From assembly GCA_024401695.1 (NCBI GenBank), contig JAKSKN010000015.1, forward strand, positions 1-64,000: 64,000 bases of DNA, in the 5' to 3' direction. The position numbers and the translations under genes were made by a program. This document shows positions 17,395 through 27,117 of this stretch, one piece after another. This DNA is from Bacteroidales bacterium. GTDB lineage: Bacteria; Bacteroidota; Bacteroidia; Bacteroidales; UBA932. The notes under the pieces were generated by a model. The model did no database searches, was not told where the DNA came from, and saw nothing but the letters and a program-made list of their open reading frames with translations. Within the stretch, counting starts at the first letter, position 1. Each line of letters opens with the position of its first letter.

Positions 17395-19181
17395 TTGATC
17401 AGTTCGCCAACGTTGACTGTCTGGACCATCTCGGCGCCTTCCAGCACCTCGATGTATTTGTCGCCGTTCAGCTTGTAGAAAACGACCTTTTCCGGCTGCC
17501 TCCTTTCAAGCACGGAGCCGGTGTCCACGAATGAGTTCTCGTTCCTGTCTTCGGTCAGGCGCAGACAGTATTTCCCCTTGTTGAGATAAGGGAACCTGAG
17601 CGTGCAGTCCTTCGTGATTATGTACTTGCGCTGGACTTTTGTGCATTTCTCGTCAAGGAGCTCGACGATGACCTTGCGGTCGACGCCTGTCATCTCGCAT
17701 TCGATGCTGCCCAGTTTCTCATCTTTCGGCAGTGTGACCTTCACCTCCACGCTGTCGCAGTAGAATCCGTTGATGTCGCGGAACGCACCCTGCGGCACCT
17801 TGAGGTAGTAGTCGTATCCGGGGAGCAGCTGCTCTCCCGGGATGATGGAGTAGTGTCTCAGGTTAAGAGAGTCACGTTCTACGGAGAACTTCCCGGTGAA
17901 TTCCTTCTGCCGGGGGTTCACGTACCTGAAGACCAGGGAATCGAATTTCTCGTTGATGATCGGATAATTGAACATAAGGTCGAAGCCGACCTGCTCGACC
18001 GTTTTCGGGTCTGCGGACAATTTCATCACGCAGATTGTGTCCTCGTGGCTAATTTCGCGCCTTCTCCCCCTGTTGGAGGATTTGGATTTGCCCTCGGGAT
18101 ACTGCAGGTTGATCTGCTCCAGGACTGCTTTGAGCCTGCCGAGGGAGTCGGTCTTCCTGTAGTTGACCATCAGCTTCAGGGTGTCCGGGACCGGACCGCG
18201 GTCATTGAGCCAGACTTCAAGGCTGTCGTTTAGGATGTTGAACTGCGAGATGGTCCTGTCCGGCTTGTATCCTTTGATCCAGAGAGAGTCGATCCAGGCA
18301 TTCGGTGCCATGAACGTGATATATCCGGCGCGGTCAGCGGTGCGGACTTTGTTGACGACGTGCTGCTTGGCAGGCTTTTCCCTGAACAGGCGGATTTCGT
18401 ACTCGCTTTTGCGTTCCAGGCAGCTCAGCGTGTCCTTCATATCGTATTTGAGCATCTCCTTGATGGTGTCGTGGGCCACGAGGACAGGCTTGATGGTGTC
18501 ACTTACGAATCCGATGAGTTCTGTGTCGGGGTCGTAGATGTTGTTGTTGTTTTCATCCTTTATGGCATAGAGCCGGTAAGATGTGTCCGCGATGAAAGGA
18601 AGCGCGAAGAACCCCCAGTCGTCAGTCTTGACGGCAGCATACGGCCGGCGCAGGAATACTGCCGAATCGGTGAGGTCTCTGTACAGGAGGACAGTCGCTC
18701 CCTTGACGGGGTTCAGCGTGTTGCAATTCTCTACTGTTCCGGTGATCATCATCGAATCAATCCTGCTGCCGGTGGAGAATACATAAGTGTATCCGGGGAA
18801 CTTGTTGCCTTCATTGTTGTCGGCTATGGCATCCGTGAATGTCAGGGTATAGGTCGTGTTGGAGTCCAGGTTGTCTTCAAAATAAACGACCAGGTTCTTT
18901 CCCTTGAGCCTGTGCTTCGGCGCCTTGACCTGTGGCGGCGAGAGAAATATGTTGCGGGGCTCCTTCACAACAACGTATTCGTTGAAGGTGAACGTGATAG
19001 TTGCGCCCTTAACGGGGACACCGGTGCTTCCCGGAAGGGGAACGATGTCAGTGATGTATGGAGGGATGGTGTCCTTCTTTCCGCCGGTCGGTGACTCCGT
19101 GGTGTTCGCGCAGGAAGGCGCGAACAGGAGCGGGCCCAGCACGGCGGCGACTGCCAATATCAATGGAATGAATTTCTTCAT
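17391..19181 (-). CDS. Ig-like (Big_5 type) lipoprotein
   Basis: The 596-aa protein begins with a signal peptide and a lipobox-like APSC with Cys24. An SbsA/Big_5 Ig-like domain follows (about 36-140), recognisable from PPYITDIVPLPGSTGVPV, then TFTFNEYV and TYTLTFTDAI. A second module (about 145-235) resembles a carboxypeptidase-regulatory or Cna-B-like domain (GTVENCNTLNPVKGATVLLY). The remaining 350 residues are beta-rich. Such proteins are common in Bacteroidota next to rsh genes and are of unproved function, probably envelope-structural. It sits 2 bp after rsh. Confidence 0.82.
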   Translation of the reverse strand: MKKFIPLILAVAAVLGPLLFAPSCANTTESPTGGKKDTIPPYITDIVPLPGSTGVPVKGATITFTFNEYVVVKEPRNIFLSPPQVKAPKHRLKGKNLVVYFEDNLDSNTTYTLTFTDAIADNNEGNKFPGYTYVFSTGSRIDSMMITGTVENCNTLNPVKGATVLLYRDLTDSAVFLRRPYAAVKTDDWGFFALPFIADTSYRLYAIKDENNNNIYDPDTELIGFVSDTIKPVLVAHDTIKEMLKYDMKDTLSCLERKSEYEIRLFREKPAKQHVVNKVRTADRAGYITFMAPNAWIDSLWIKGYKPDRTISQFNILNDSLEVWLNDRGPVPDTLKLMVNYRKTDSLGRLKAVLEQINLQYPEGKSKSSNRGRRREISHEDTICVMKLSADPKTVEQVGFDLMFNYPIINEKFDSLVFRYVNPRQKEFTGKFSVERDSLNLRHYSIIPGEQLLPGYDYYLKVPQGAFRDINGFYCDSVEVKVTLPKDEKLGSIECEMTGVDRKVIVELLDEKCTKVQRKYIITKDCTLRFPYLNKGKYCLRLTEDRNENSFVDTGSVLERRQPEKVVFYKLNGDKYIEVLEGAEMVQTVNVGELIK

Positions 19182-19183
19182 AA

Positions 19184-21379
19184 CTAAATGTCTGTTCTTA
19201 CAACATCCTGGACGCCCTTGATCTTGTTGAGCCCGGCAACCATATTGTCGAGGTTCCTCTTGTCCTTGACGAGGAGTTCGATATATCCTTCGAATACGCC
19301 TTCGTCGGTGCTGAGCTGCAGCTTGCGCATATTGATCCCGAGGGTCTGTGAGATGAAACTTGATATGTCGCTGAGAAGTCCCACGCGGTCAATCCCCTTG
19401 AGGGATATACGGATAGGGTATTCCCTGTCGGAAATCAGCCACTTCGGGATGATGACGCGGTCACCGAACTTGCTGGCAAGGCTTTCGGCCACGACGCAGG
19501 ACTTCTTGTGAATAGTCACGGACCCGTCGGCTGAAAGGAAGCCGATCACCGGGTCTCCCGGAATCGGGTTGCAGCACTCTGCCATCACATATTTGCGGTC
19601 GCCGCTGTTCCCTGAGCTGATGTAGTATTCGTCAGGCTTCTGAGAGCTAGCGAGGGAGTCTTCGTTGATGATGCGGTAGAAATCCTCCGGCCCGAGTATG
19701 CCCAGCCCGACGCGGAAGTAAAGCTCTTCCGTGTCGTGGAGCTGTGAGTAGTCGAGGAATTTGCGAAGTATATCGTTCGATGGGTTGATGCCCATTGTGG
19801 AGAGTCTCTCGGAGAAAATCTTTTCTCCGGATGCTGCGATTTCGGCGTGATTGTCGCGGAAATACTCGATGACCTTCGTCTTCGCGTGGCGCGTCTGCAG
19901 GAAGCTGAGCCATTCCATCTTCGGCTTGGCGTTGGCGGCGGTGATGATCTCAACCTGGTCTCCGGCCTTGAGAGGGTGCGACAGCGGAACGAGTTTCATA
20001 TTCACCTTTGCTGCAATCGCCTTCTCGCCGATGTGGGTATGGATCATATATGCGAAGTCGAGGGCCGTCGCTCCGTTGCGGATGCTCTTTTGCTCGCCCT
20101 TTGGCGTGAAAACAATCACTTCGGAACTGATGAGGTCCCTGTGGATGATGTCGAGGAACTCCATGGCGCCGACTTCATCGCTTACCAGGATCTCCTGGAT
20201 TTCGGCAAGCCATTTGTCCATCTCGGAGTCGTTCTCCGTTATGAAGCCGTCGTTCTTGTAGGCCCAGTGCGCGGCGATACCTTTCTCAGCGATGTCGTTC
20301 ATTCGCTTTGACCGTATCTGAACCTCGATCCAGACGCCCGCGTGGCTCATCAGGGTGCAGTGAAGCGCTTCATAGCCGTTGCTCTTCGGCTGGGATATCC
20401 AGTCGCGGCGGCGCGAAGGGTTCTCGCTGTAAAGGTTTGTGATGGTCGAATAGATGAGGTAAGCCTCGTTTCGCTCGGTCTGCGGCTTGTCGTCCCGTGG
20501 GTTGTAGACGATCCTGACCGCGTAAAGGTCATATATCTGTTCGAACGGCACGTGCTTGGTGCGCATCTTGTACCAGATCGAATATGGCGTCTTGATGCGC
20601 TTCTTGATGGATACGTTAAATCCGCTTGAGCGCAGGGCATCCTCGATAGGGGCCACAAACTCCTCGATGTCCTTGCTCCGCTTGGCAAGGTCCTGGGTCG
20701 TTTTCTGGGATATCTCGTTGTATGCTTCCGGCTCCTTGAATTTCAGCCAGATGTTCTCCATCTCGCTCTTGACTCCATACAGACCGAGCCTGTGGGCCAG
20801 GGGAATGAAGATGAACATCGTCTCTGAGAGAATCTTGTCGCGCTTGTGCTCAGGCATGCTGTCGATGGTCCGGCAGTTGTGCAGGCGGTCGGCCAGCTTG
20901 ATGAGCACGACGCGCACGTCGTCTCCCATCGTGAGCAGGATGCGTTTGAAATTCTCGGCCTGGAGGCTCTCGGAAGCAATCATCTCGCCGCCGAGCCGGT
21001 CTTCATTGTCGAGTGCGGTCTTGATCTTGGTCAGGCCGTCTACGAGCGAGGCGATCTTGTCGCCGAAAAGATTCCGTATGTCCTCGACAGTATAGGAAGT
21101 GTCTTCCACGACGTCGTGCAGCAGGGCTGCGCAGATCGACTTGTACCCCAGTCCGATCTCGGTGATGACAATCTTGGCCACTTCGATCGGATGTATGATG
21201 TACGGCTCGCCGGAACGGCGGCGGACATTCTTGTGTGCGCTGTTGGCGAAATCGTAAGCCTTGCGTACGAATTCTCTTTCTCTCTCGTTGCGGCAGCGGT
21301 TGTGCGCTACCTGCTTCAGCGAGTCGTAAGCCTCGTCTATGAGTTGATAGTCGTGCTCTGAAAACTCTGAGAAACTCAT
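19184..21379 (-). CDS. Bifunctional (p)ppGpp synthetase/hydrolase (Rel/SpoT family)
   Basis: This 731-aa long RSH enzyme makes and degrades the alarmone (p)ppGpp. The HD hydrolase domain (about 45-200) has the metal-binding HD pair at 88-89 and ED at 92-93 in LLHDVVEDTSY, with KLADRLHNCRT following. The synthetase domain (about 245-370) includes PYSIWYKM, YDLYAVRIV and NGYEALHCTLM. A TGS domain (about 425-487) and a C-terminal ACT domain (about 655-731) are present. The intact HD motif argues for hydrolase activity. It overlaps yihY by 4 bp. Confidence 0.96.
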   Translation of the reverse strand: MSFSEFSEHDYQLIDEAYDSLKQVAHNRCRNEREREFVRKAYDFANSAHKNVRRRSGEPYIIHPIEVAKIVITEIGLGYKSICAALLHDVVEDTSYTVEDIRNLFGDKIASLVDGLTKIKTALDNEDRLGGEMIASESLQAENFKRILLTMGDDVRVVLIKLADRLHNCRTIDSMPEHKRDKILSETMFIFIPLAHRLGLYGVKSEMENIWLKFKEPEAYNEISQKTTQDLAKRSKDIEEFVAPIEDALRSSGFNVSIKKRIKTPYSIWYKMRTKHVPFEQIYDLYAVRIVYNPRDDKPQTERNEAYLIYSTITNLYSENPSRRRDWISQPKSNGYEALHCTLMSHAGVWIEVQIRSKRMNDIAEKGIAAHWAYKNDGFITENDSEMDKWLAEIQEILVSDEVGAMEFLDIIHRDLISSEVIVFTPKGEQKSIRNGATALDFAYMIHTHIGEKAIAAKVNMKLVPLSHPLKAGDQVEIITAANAKPKMEWLSFLQTRHAKTKVIEYFRDNHAEIAASGEKIFSERLSTMGINPSNDILRKFLDYSQLHDTEELYFRVGLGILGPEDFYRIINEDSLASSQKPDEYYISSGNSGDRKYVMAECCNPIPGDPVIGFLSADGSVTIHKKSCVVAESLASKFGDRVIIPKWLISDREYPIRISLKGIDRVGLLSDISSFISQTLGINMRKLQLSTDEGVFEGYIELLVKDKRNLDNMVAGLNKIKGVQDVVRTDI

Positions 21380-22317
21380 TTTATTGTGTCTTCACTTTCC
21401 CATTCAGGGATGTTATACTTGTCTACATTCTGGTAGCCGTAAGTGAGTTCGGCTCCATATATGATGATCTGCCAACTGAAGTTGAGCCAGATGAGGAACA
21501 GAGGGACGGCAGCGATGACTCCGTACGCAGTGTTGAGGCGGCCTACGAACATCTGTGTCTCGAGGTAGAGATATTGGAACAAAGAGAAGACCACTGCCGT
21601 GAGCAAGGCTGACTTGAATGCGAAGCGGTAGCGTACCGGCGTCGCAGGGATGAACTTGTACATTATGGACAGCGTCATCACGCAGATGATGTAGAATCCG
21701 AGATAGAGCAGCAGTTTCGGGAGGAACGAAATGTCCGAAAGGTCGAGGCCGATGAGGTTGGTGACGTTGGTATAGTAGGCGATGCCGGTGCCGAACACGA
21801 TCACCAGGAACGGTGAGAGGATGAGCACGAGGAAATAGAAGCCGAAGCGCTTGTATATCTTGCGCGGGATCTTGCTTATGCCCCACACGTTGTTGAATAC
21901 GCGCTCTACCTGGAACATCATCCACAGGACGGCCCAAAGAAAAAGAAACGCCGAGATGATTCCTACGCCGCCGCCTTTTGCGACGTTGAGTATGTTGTTG
22001 GCCTTATCCATCACGGTGTCGATCAGTTCCGGGTAGCTCGGGAGGAATTGGTGAAGAGCGTCGGACAGCAGGCCGGAAATACCGAGACCGCCGGTTATGG
22101 CGAACAGGAATGCGACGAACGGAATGATTGCAAGTGTGACGAAATAGCTGAGTGCGACACACTGGAATCCCATCTTGTTCTCGAAGAATGTGCTGATGGT
22201 GATCCGGCACAGCTTGATGAAGCGGACAAGTCTGCGGTATGCCTTGGAGCAGCCTGTGGTGTCGATCGTCCATAGGGAGTCTGAGAAAAGGTCTGTGAAT
22301 CTGTCCGATTTGGTCAT
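21376..22317 (-). CDS. YihY/UPF0761 (BrkB-like) inner-membrane protein
   Basis: The 313-aa protein has about six hydrophobic membrane segments and the family hallmarks: CVALSYFVTLAIIPFVAFLF near 50-70, VGIISAFLFLWAVLWMMFQVE near 115-135 and FLIWLNFSWQIIIYGAELT near the end. The start at 22317 is chosen because it lies 2 bp after the ligA stop; an upstream in-frame ATG inside ligA would add 44 Arg-rich residues with no family likeness. YihY was once called RNase BN in error; its true role is unknown. Its coupling to rsh (4-bp overlap) and ligA defines a stable operon. Confidence 0.9.
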   Translation of the reverse strand: MTKSDRFTDLFSDSLWTIDTTGCSKAYRRLVRFIKLCRITISTFFENKMGFQCVALSYFVTLAIIPFVAFLFAITGGLGISGLLSDALHQFLPSYPELIDTVMDKANNILNVAKGGGVGIISAFLFLWAVLWMMFQVERVFNNVWGISKIPRKIYKRFGFYFLVLILSPFLVIVFGTGIAYYTNVTNLIGLDLSDISFLPKLLLYLGFYIICVMTLSIMYKFIPATPVRYRFAFKSALLTAVVFSLFQYLYLETQMFVGRLNTAYGVIAAVPLFLIWLNFSWQIIIYGAELTYGYQNVDKYNIPEWESEDTIK

Positions 22318-22319
22318 AA

Positions 22320-24419
22320 TTAAAACAGGGTTGGTTCTTCGAACAGGCTTCCTTGCGCAGGATGCGGTTGCGTGGGAGGGTTCTGGACGTCCGGCAGCAT
22401 GGCGAGGAAGTCGTCTTCGGTTAGTACAGGTATGTCCAGCTGTTCGCATTTCTTCAGCTTTTCAGGACCCGGCTTGCTTCCGGCCAGGAGAAAGCTTGTC
22501 CTGGCGCTTATGGAGGATCCGGCTTTGCCGCCGTGTGCGGCCACAAGCTCCTTCATCGCATCGCGGCTGATGCTGAAGTTGCCCGAGATGACGATGGTCT
22601 TGCCGCTCAGGACGTCTGATAAAGCTGCCGCATCGCCGTTGACTGCAAACTGAAGTCCCTTTTTGCGGAGGCGGGATATCTCGCTGATGTGGGCGGGGGT
22701 GCGGAAGAAGTCGAAGACGCTCCGCGCAATGATTTCACCCACGTCCTCCACCTCCAGCAGTTGCTCCTCGGTGGCGGCGGCCAGTGCGTCTATGTCGCCG
22801 AAATGGCGGGCAAGGGCTTTGGCCGTAGTCTCACCGACATAGCGGATACCAATGGCGAAGAGCACCCGCTCGAAAGGAACGGAGGCCGATTCGGCGAGGC
22901 TGTCGATGAAGCGCTGGGCGGACTTGTCCTGCCAGCCCTCCAGGCTCGTCAGCTGGAATTTGTTTATGTCATAGAGGTCGGCGACGCACCTGGCGAGCCC
23001 GGCCTCGTAGAATTGTTCGATTGAAGATTCTCCGGCGAGGATGTCCATCGCCTTGCGGCTGCAGAAATGAAGCATCCTGCCCTTGATCTGGGTAGGGCAG
23101 CCGTCACGGTTCGGACAGAACCATCTGGCTTCGGCTTCGGCCTTCACGAGGGGCGCGCCGCAGTCTGGGCAGCTGCCCGGAAAGACAGGCTTCAGTGCAT
23201 CCGCAGGCCTCCGGGACAGATCCACCCCGGTGATTTTAGGGATGATCTCTCCACCTTTCTCGACATAGACGAAGTCTCCGACGCGGACGTCCAGTTCTTT
23301 CATCCAGTCTTCGTTGTTCAAGGTTGCACGCTTCACTATGGTGCCGCTGAGCTGGACGGGGGAGAGGTTGGCCACGGGAGTGACCGCGCCTGTGCGGCCC
23401 ACCTGGAAATCTATGCTCAGAAGCCCGGTGCAGGCTTGCTCGGCCTTGAACTTGTATGCGACGGCCCACCGGGGCGACTTGGCCGTGTATCCGAGGCTGC
23501 GCTGGGCGGAGAGCTCGTTTATCTTGATCACGCACCCGTCTGTGGCGTATGGCAGGAACTTGCGCTCCTTGTCCCAATAGTCTATGAAAGCCTTGATCTC
23601 GTTGATGTTCCTGCAGAGCCTTCTGCTGTCAGCGACCGGTAGCCCCCAGGAAGCGGCTTTTGTCAAGGCTTCGTCGTGAGTGCTGAAAGTGACGCTTTGT
23701 GCGGGGATGTGGTACAGCGTGCACATAAGTCCGCGTCGTCCCACTTCGGCGGGGCTGATGAGCTTGAGCGAACCGGAAGCGGCGTTGCGTGGATTGGCGA
23801 ACGGCGCTTCTTCGTTGTCCTCCCTTGCCTTGTTCAGCGCGTCGAATGCGGCGTATGGCATAAGGATTTCGCCCCTGATCTCGAATTCTTCCGGATAATC
23901 GCCGTGCAGTGTCCGGGGGATGTTGGCAATATGTCTTGCGTTTTCAGTCACGTCATCTCCCTGGACGCCATCTCCTCTCGTGAGCGCCTGCACGAGCTTT
24001 CCGTCCTTGTATGTGAGGCATATGGCAGTGCCGTCGAACTTGAGCTCGCAGCAGTAGGAAAACTCTTCCGTGAGAAGCTTGTCGGCTCGGGCGGCGAAAT
24101 CTTCAATCTCGGAGATGCTGTATGTGTTGCCGAGCGACAGCATGGGATATCTGTGCGCTCTCTTCACGAAATCATTGCCTGCAAGGGCCTCGGCGTTCTC
24201 GCCCATCGGAGCGTCCAGGTCGGAACCGACCTTCTGGGTAGGGGAGTCCGCTGTCCGGAATTCCGGCCATTCGTTCTCAAGGCCTTCCAGCTCGTGCATC
24301 AGCCGGTCATACTCGAAATCGGATATTACCGGCGCGTTGTCCACATAGTAGCGCCGGCTGTTCTCCCAAAGCAGTGCCTTGAGTTCTTCGATTCTGTATT
24401 TCGCCTCCGATTTGAGCAT
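22320..24419 (-). CDS. ligA: NAD-dependent DNA ligase
   Basis: LigA seals nicks in duplex DNA using NAD. The 699-aa enzyme has the full domain order: Ia and adenylation domain (about 1-320, with the nucleotidylated lysine in CCELKFDGTAI), OB fold (about 325-405), a four-Cys zinc finger (CPDCGAPL then CPNRDGCP, about 412-440), helix-hairpin-helix repeats (about 445-590) and a C-terminal BRCT domain (about 600-680). A short Pro-rich tail follows. It is the first gene of a six-gene minus-strand operon ending with ispG. The -7 box lies only 7 nt before the ATG. Confidence 0.97.
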   Translation of the reverse strand: MLKSEAKYRIEELKALLWENSRRYYVDNAPVISDFEYDRLMHELEGLENEWPEFRTADSPTQKVGSDLDAPMGENAEALAGNDFVKRAHRYPMLSLGNTYSISEIEDFAARADKLLTEEFSYCCELKFDGTAICLTYKDGKLVQALTRGDGVQGDDVTENARHIANIPRTLHGDYPEEFEIRGEILMPYAAFDALNKAREDNEEAPFANPRNAASGSLKLISPAEVGRRGLMCTLYHIPAQSVTFSTHDEALTKAASWGLPVADSRRLCRNINEIKAFIDYWDKERKFLPYATDGCVIKINELSAQRSLGYTAKSPRWAVAYKFKAEQACTGLLSIDFQVGRTGAVTPVANLSPVQLSGTIVKRATLNNEDWMKELDVRVGDFVYVEKGGEIIPKITGVDLSRRPADALKPVFPGSCPDCGAPLVKAEAEARWFCPNRDGCPTQIKGRMLHFCSRKAMDILAGESSIEQFYEAGLARCVADLYDINKFQLTSLEGWQDKSAQRFIDSLAESASVPFERVLFAIGIRYVGETTAKALARHFGDIDALAAATEEQLLEVEDVGEIIARSVFDFFRTPAHISEISRLRKKGLQFAVNGDAAALSDVLSGKTIVISGNFSISRDAMKELVAAHGGKAGSSISARTSFLLAGSKPGPEKLKKCEQLDIPVLTEDDFLAMLPDVQNPPTQPHPAQGSLFEEPTLF

Positions 24420-24426
24420 AATCTCA

Positions 24427-24434
24427 CAAATATA
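24427..24434 (-). promoter_or_regulatory. -7 promoter box of the ligA operon
   Basis: The minus strand reads TATATTTG, 7 nt before the ligA ATG. The mRNA would start at or within one or two bases of the start codon. Confidence 0.7.
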
Positions 24435-24463
24435 GTCATTTCCGTTTAATTATTGTATAATTA

Positions 24464-24599
24464 AAAGCTGCAGAGTATCTTGCTTCGGAAAGCTGTGGTG
24501 CGGGCACCGACATTCTGCGACAGCTCGCTCCGCTCGTTCGTCTCGAAGTCGAACCGTGCCCGCACCACACTTTCCTGTGCGGCGATACTCTGCAGCTTT
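24464..24599. repeat. Long palindromic element between pfp and ligA
   Basis: Perfect 16-bp outer arms (AAAGCTGCAGAGTATC at 24464-24479, its complement at 24584-24599) enclose a second near-perfect pair of about 20 bp (24488-24506 and 24556-24574, sharing TGTGGTGCGGGCAC). The loop is about 50 bp and CGTTCG-rich. This fills most of the 243-bp intergenic gap. Its sequence is not related to the ispG element. It could act as a strong transcriptional barrier between pfp and ligA, or be a small non-autonomous mobile repeat. Confidence 0.7.
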
Positions 24600-24610
24600 G
24601 CAATAAGCAG

Positions 24611-24641
24611 AAAGGGCCGGCCAATTTTTGGCCAGCCCTTA
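24611..24641 (-). terminator. Terminator after pfp
   Basis: AAGGGC-GGCCA pairs with TGGCC-GCCCTT around a five-base loop (one internal mismatch), 22 bp beyond the pfp stop on the minus strand. The following T tract is short. Confidence 0.6.
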
Positions 24642-24662
24642 CAATGCTCGGAGTGAATCAAG

Positions 24663-26303
24663 CTATTTCTGCTGCTCGAGCTGGAGAGTCTTGGTGGTCT
24701 GGTCACAGACTTCTGAAGGCCCCCAGTACTGGATGGAACCCGGATAGAGGTAGCAGGTGTTGACCGCCCACTCTTCGCGATTAGCTGCGAAGTACTTGAA
24801 CGGAGCACCGTCCAGCTCGACGAGGGCTTTGCGGATAACCGGCTTGAACTTGCCGGCGCGCTTCTCGAGATTCATCATCATTGTAATAGGGACACCGCCG
24901 GCAATCCATTCGGCTGCAGGTGCTGTGGTGTTGCGGATCACTGACATATAGCCGGTCTTGCCTGTGGAGATGAGGCGTGAAGCATTGAAACCGAGTGAGT
25001 AGCAATAGTCTGCATCGAAGTTTGAAGGGGCTGCGCAGCGGCCTTCGTAGCCGAAGAAGTGGTGCTGTGTGCTGAACTTGCCGACATACTTGCCTTCCTT
25101 CTTCCACTCTGCGAGCTTCTTGCCAACCATCTCGGCGAGGAGCTGCTCGGTTTCGATGAGGGAGACCTGAACGTTGCCGTGAGGGTCGCGGTCAAGTGCG
25201 AGCTGGCTTGCAACGCCTGCAGGGAGGCTGTTGAAGGTTGCGAGGTTGGCTGCGTTGAGGTGAGCCTTTACGTATTCGATCTGATTCTCGCGTGCCACTG
25301 CCTTTGCTTCGTCGGTGGCGAGGATGTCATTGAGCTCGGAGATGAGCTTCTTGATTGCCGGGATGAATTCGATGAGGCCTTCAGGGATGATGACCGTACC
25401 GAAGTTGTCGCCCTTTGCAGCGCGTGCTGCAACTGCATTGGCAATATAGGTGACGATGTCGTCGAGGCTCTGCTCCTTGGCTTCGACCTCCTCGGAAACA
25501 AGGCAGATGTTAGGCTGGGTCTGGAGTGCGCACTCGAGGGCGATGTGGGATGCTGAGCGCCCCATCACCTTGATGAAGTGCCAGTACTTGCGTGCTGAAT
25601 TGCAGTCGCGCTCGATGTTGCCGATGAGCTCGGAATATGTCTTGCAGGCAGTGTCGAATCCGAAGGAAGCCTCGATCTGCTCGTTCTTGAGGTCGCCGTC
25701 GATGGTCTTTGGACAGCCGATCACCTGAACGCCGTATTTCTTTGCAGCGTAATACTCTGCGAGGACGCAGGCGTTGGTGTTGGAGTCATCGCCTCCGATG
25801 ATTACGAGAGCCTTGATGCCAAGTTCGCGGAGTATCACGATGCCCTTCTCGAACTGGTCAACTTCCTCAAGCTTGGTGCGGCCGGAGCCGATGATGTCGA
25901 ATCCGCCTGTGTTGCGGTATGCATCCATGATCTCGGAAGTGATCTCCATATACTTGTGGTCGACAAGTCCGCCAGGACCGAGGATGAAGCCGTAGAGCTT
26001 GTTCTCAGGGTTGAGTGACTTGATGCCGTCGAAAAGGCCTGAAATGACGTTGTGTCCGCCTGGAGCCTGACCGCCTGAGAGGATGACGCCGACGTTGAAC
26101 TTGGCGCCTACAGCCTTCTCGCCCTTTGCGAACTCGACTACAGGCATTCCGTAGGTGTTCGGGAAGAGTTCCTTGATTTCGGCCTGGTTGCCGACGGATT
26201 GGGTGGCAGCACCCTCGATAGCTTTCACAGGACCCTGGAGAGCCTTTGGAAGCTTTGGCTGATATGCAGCGCGAGCTTTCTGAAGATTCGAAATAGATGT
26301 CAT
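24663..26303 (-). CDS. pfp: Diphosphate-fructose-6-phosphate 1-phosphotransferase, long form
   Basis: This enzyme phosphorylates fructose-6-phosphate with pyrophosphate instead of ATP, a reversible glycolytic step. The 546-aa product is of the long PfpB-like class. The phosphate-binding loop is [14 protein letters not shown] (about 72-85) and the PPi-selecting GGDDSNTNA (about 175-183) carries the Asp that excludes [11 protein letters not shown] and [11 protein letters not shown] are the substrate-binding motifs. It has its own promoter and is monocistronic. With gapA in the same window, this gives two central glycolytic genes. Confidence 0.96.
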   Translation of the reverse strand: MTSISNLQKARAAYQPKLPKALQGPVKAIEGAATQSVGNQAEIKELFPNTYGMPVVEFAKGEKAVGAKFNVGVILSGGQAPGGHNVISGLFDGIKSLNPENKLYGFILGPGGLVDHKYMEITSEIMDAYRNTGGFDIIGSGRTKLEEVDQFEKGIVILRELGIKALVIIGGDDSNTNACVLAEYYAAKKYGVQVIGCPKTIDGDLKNEQIEASFGFDTACKTYSELIGNIERDCNSARKYWHFIKVMGRSASHIALECALQTQPNICLVSEEVEAKEQSLDDIVTYIANAVAARAAKGDNFGTVIIPEGLIEFIPAIKKLISELNDILATDEAKAVARENQIEYVKAHLNAANLATFNSLPAGVASQLALDRDPHGNVQVSLIETEQLLAEMVGKKLAEWKKEGKYVGKFSTQHHFFGYEGRCAAPSNFDADYCYSLGFNASRLISTGKTGYMSVIRNTTAPAAEWIAGGVPITMMMNLEKRAGKFKPVIRKALVELDGAPFKYFAANREEWAVNTCYLYPGSIQYWGPSEVCDQTTKTLQLEQQK

Positions 26304-26350
26304 GATATTTTGATGAATTACTAGTTGCTGACCGTAAACTAACCGGAACG

Positions 26351-26358
26351 CAAATTTA
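26351..26358 (-). promoter_or_regulatory. -7 promoter box of pfp
   Basis: The minus strand reads TAAATTTG, 47 nt before the pfp ATG, with a predicted leader of about 40 nt. Confidence 0.65.
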
Positions 26359-26372
26359 GTAAAAATTAGTTA

Positions 26373-27074
26373 TTATCCGCGCCTTTTGAACTCTGAAAGA
26401 GTTATGGCGGTGGCGACGGCCACGTTGAGGGACTCGGCTCCGGAACCGCCGAATGAAGGTATGAGCAGGCGTGCGTCGACTTCGGCGGCGACAGCCGGGC
26501 TGATACCGTTGGATTCGTTGCCCATCACTATCAGTCCTTCGCTTTCCAGACGGCTGCGGTAGATATCGTCTCCATCGAGGAATGTCCCGTACACCGGCTT
26601 GCCTCCGGCCTTGTACCTGCGGCAGAGCTGTGGTATGTCGCAATGGATTATTTTCTTGCGGAAGATGGCTCCCATCGTTGCCTGGACCACTTTGGGGTTG
26701 TAAGGGTCAACGCAATCGGGCGAGCAGAAGATGAAGCTGGCGTCGAACCAGTCGGCAAGGCGTATGATAGTGCCCATATTGCCCGGGTCGCGGACAGAAT
26801 CCAGCGCGACGGACAGGCCTTCGAGAGATTCGGGGACTGGATCGGAAGGGATCCTTACCACCGCGAGCACGGGTGACGGGGTGGTGAGATGGGATATCTT
26901 CGCCATAGCGGCTGCGCCGATCTCCTCCATACGGTACACGGCGCTTACTTCAAGCGCGGAATCCAAGGCTTCGCTTACCATTTTTTCGCCTTCGACCACG
27001 AACAGTCCGAGTTCATCCCTGAACTTCTTGTCCTTGAGCGAACGTATGGTCTTTATCTCATTATTTGTCAGCAT
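26373..27074 (-). CDS. TrmH/SpoU-family RNA 2'-O-methyltransferase
   Basis: The 233-aa protein is a SPOUT methyltransferase that probably 2'-O-methylates rRNA or tRNA. An N-terminal substrate-binding part (about 1-80, starting NNEIKTIRSLKDKKFR) precedes the knot domain. The three SpoU motifs are visible: SVALDSVRDPGNMGTIIRLA (about 95-114), LIVMGNESNGIS (about 185-196) and GAESLNVAVATAITLSEFKR near the C-terminus. The start at 27074 is chosen because it lies 9 nt after a -7 box; the open frame upstream crosses that box and overlaps the divergent tamL gene. Confidence 0.93.
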   Translation of the reverse strand: MLTNNEIKTIRSLKDKKFRDELGLFVVEGEKMVSEALDSALEVSAVYRMEEIGAAAMAKISHLTTPSPVLAVVRIPSDPVPESLEGLSVALDSVRDPGNMGTIIRLADWFDASFIFCSPDCVDPYNPKVVQATMGAIFRKKIIHCDIPQLCRRYKAGGKPVYGTFLDGDDIYRSRLESEGLIVMGNESNGISPAVAAEVDARLLIPSFGGSGAESLNVAVATAITLSEFKRRG

Positions 27075-27083
27075 AATATTCCG

Positions 27084-27091
27084 CAAATATA
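27084..27091 (-). promoter_or_regulatory. -7 promoter box of the TrmH-family gene
   Basis: The minus strand reads TATATTTG with a gap of 9 nt to the ATG at 27074. It lies 12 bp from the divergent tamL box. Confidence 0.7.
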
Positions 27092-27103
27092 GATAATGTT
27101 TCG

Positions 27104-27111
27104 TACATTTG
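27104..27111 (+). promoter_or_regulatory. -7 promoter box of the tamL-like gene
   Basis: TACATTTG lies 6 nt before the ATG at 27118. A TTG at 27109 lies inside this box and is unlikely to be the start. Confidence 0.7.
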
Positions 27112-27117
27112 TGGAAT

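Noticed and set aside
22318-22449. Longer start for the YihY-family gene
   Set aside because: The extra 44 residues are Arg/Pro-rich, lie inside ligA and have no family likeness; the ATG at 22317 sits 2 bp after the ligA stop.
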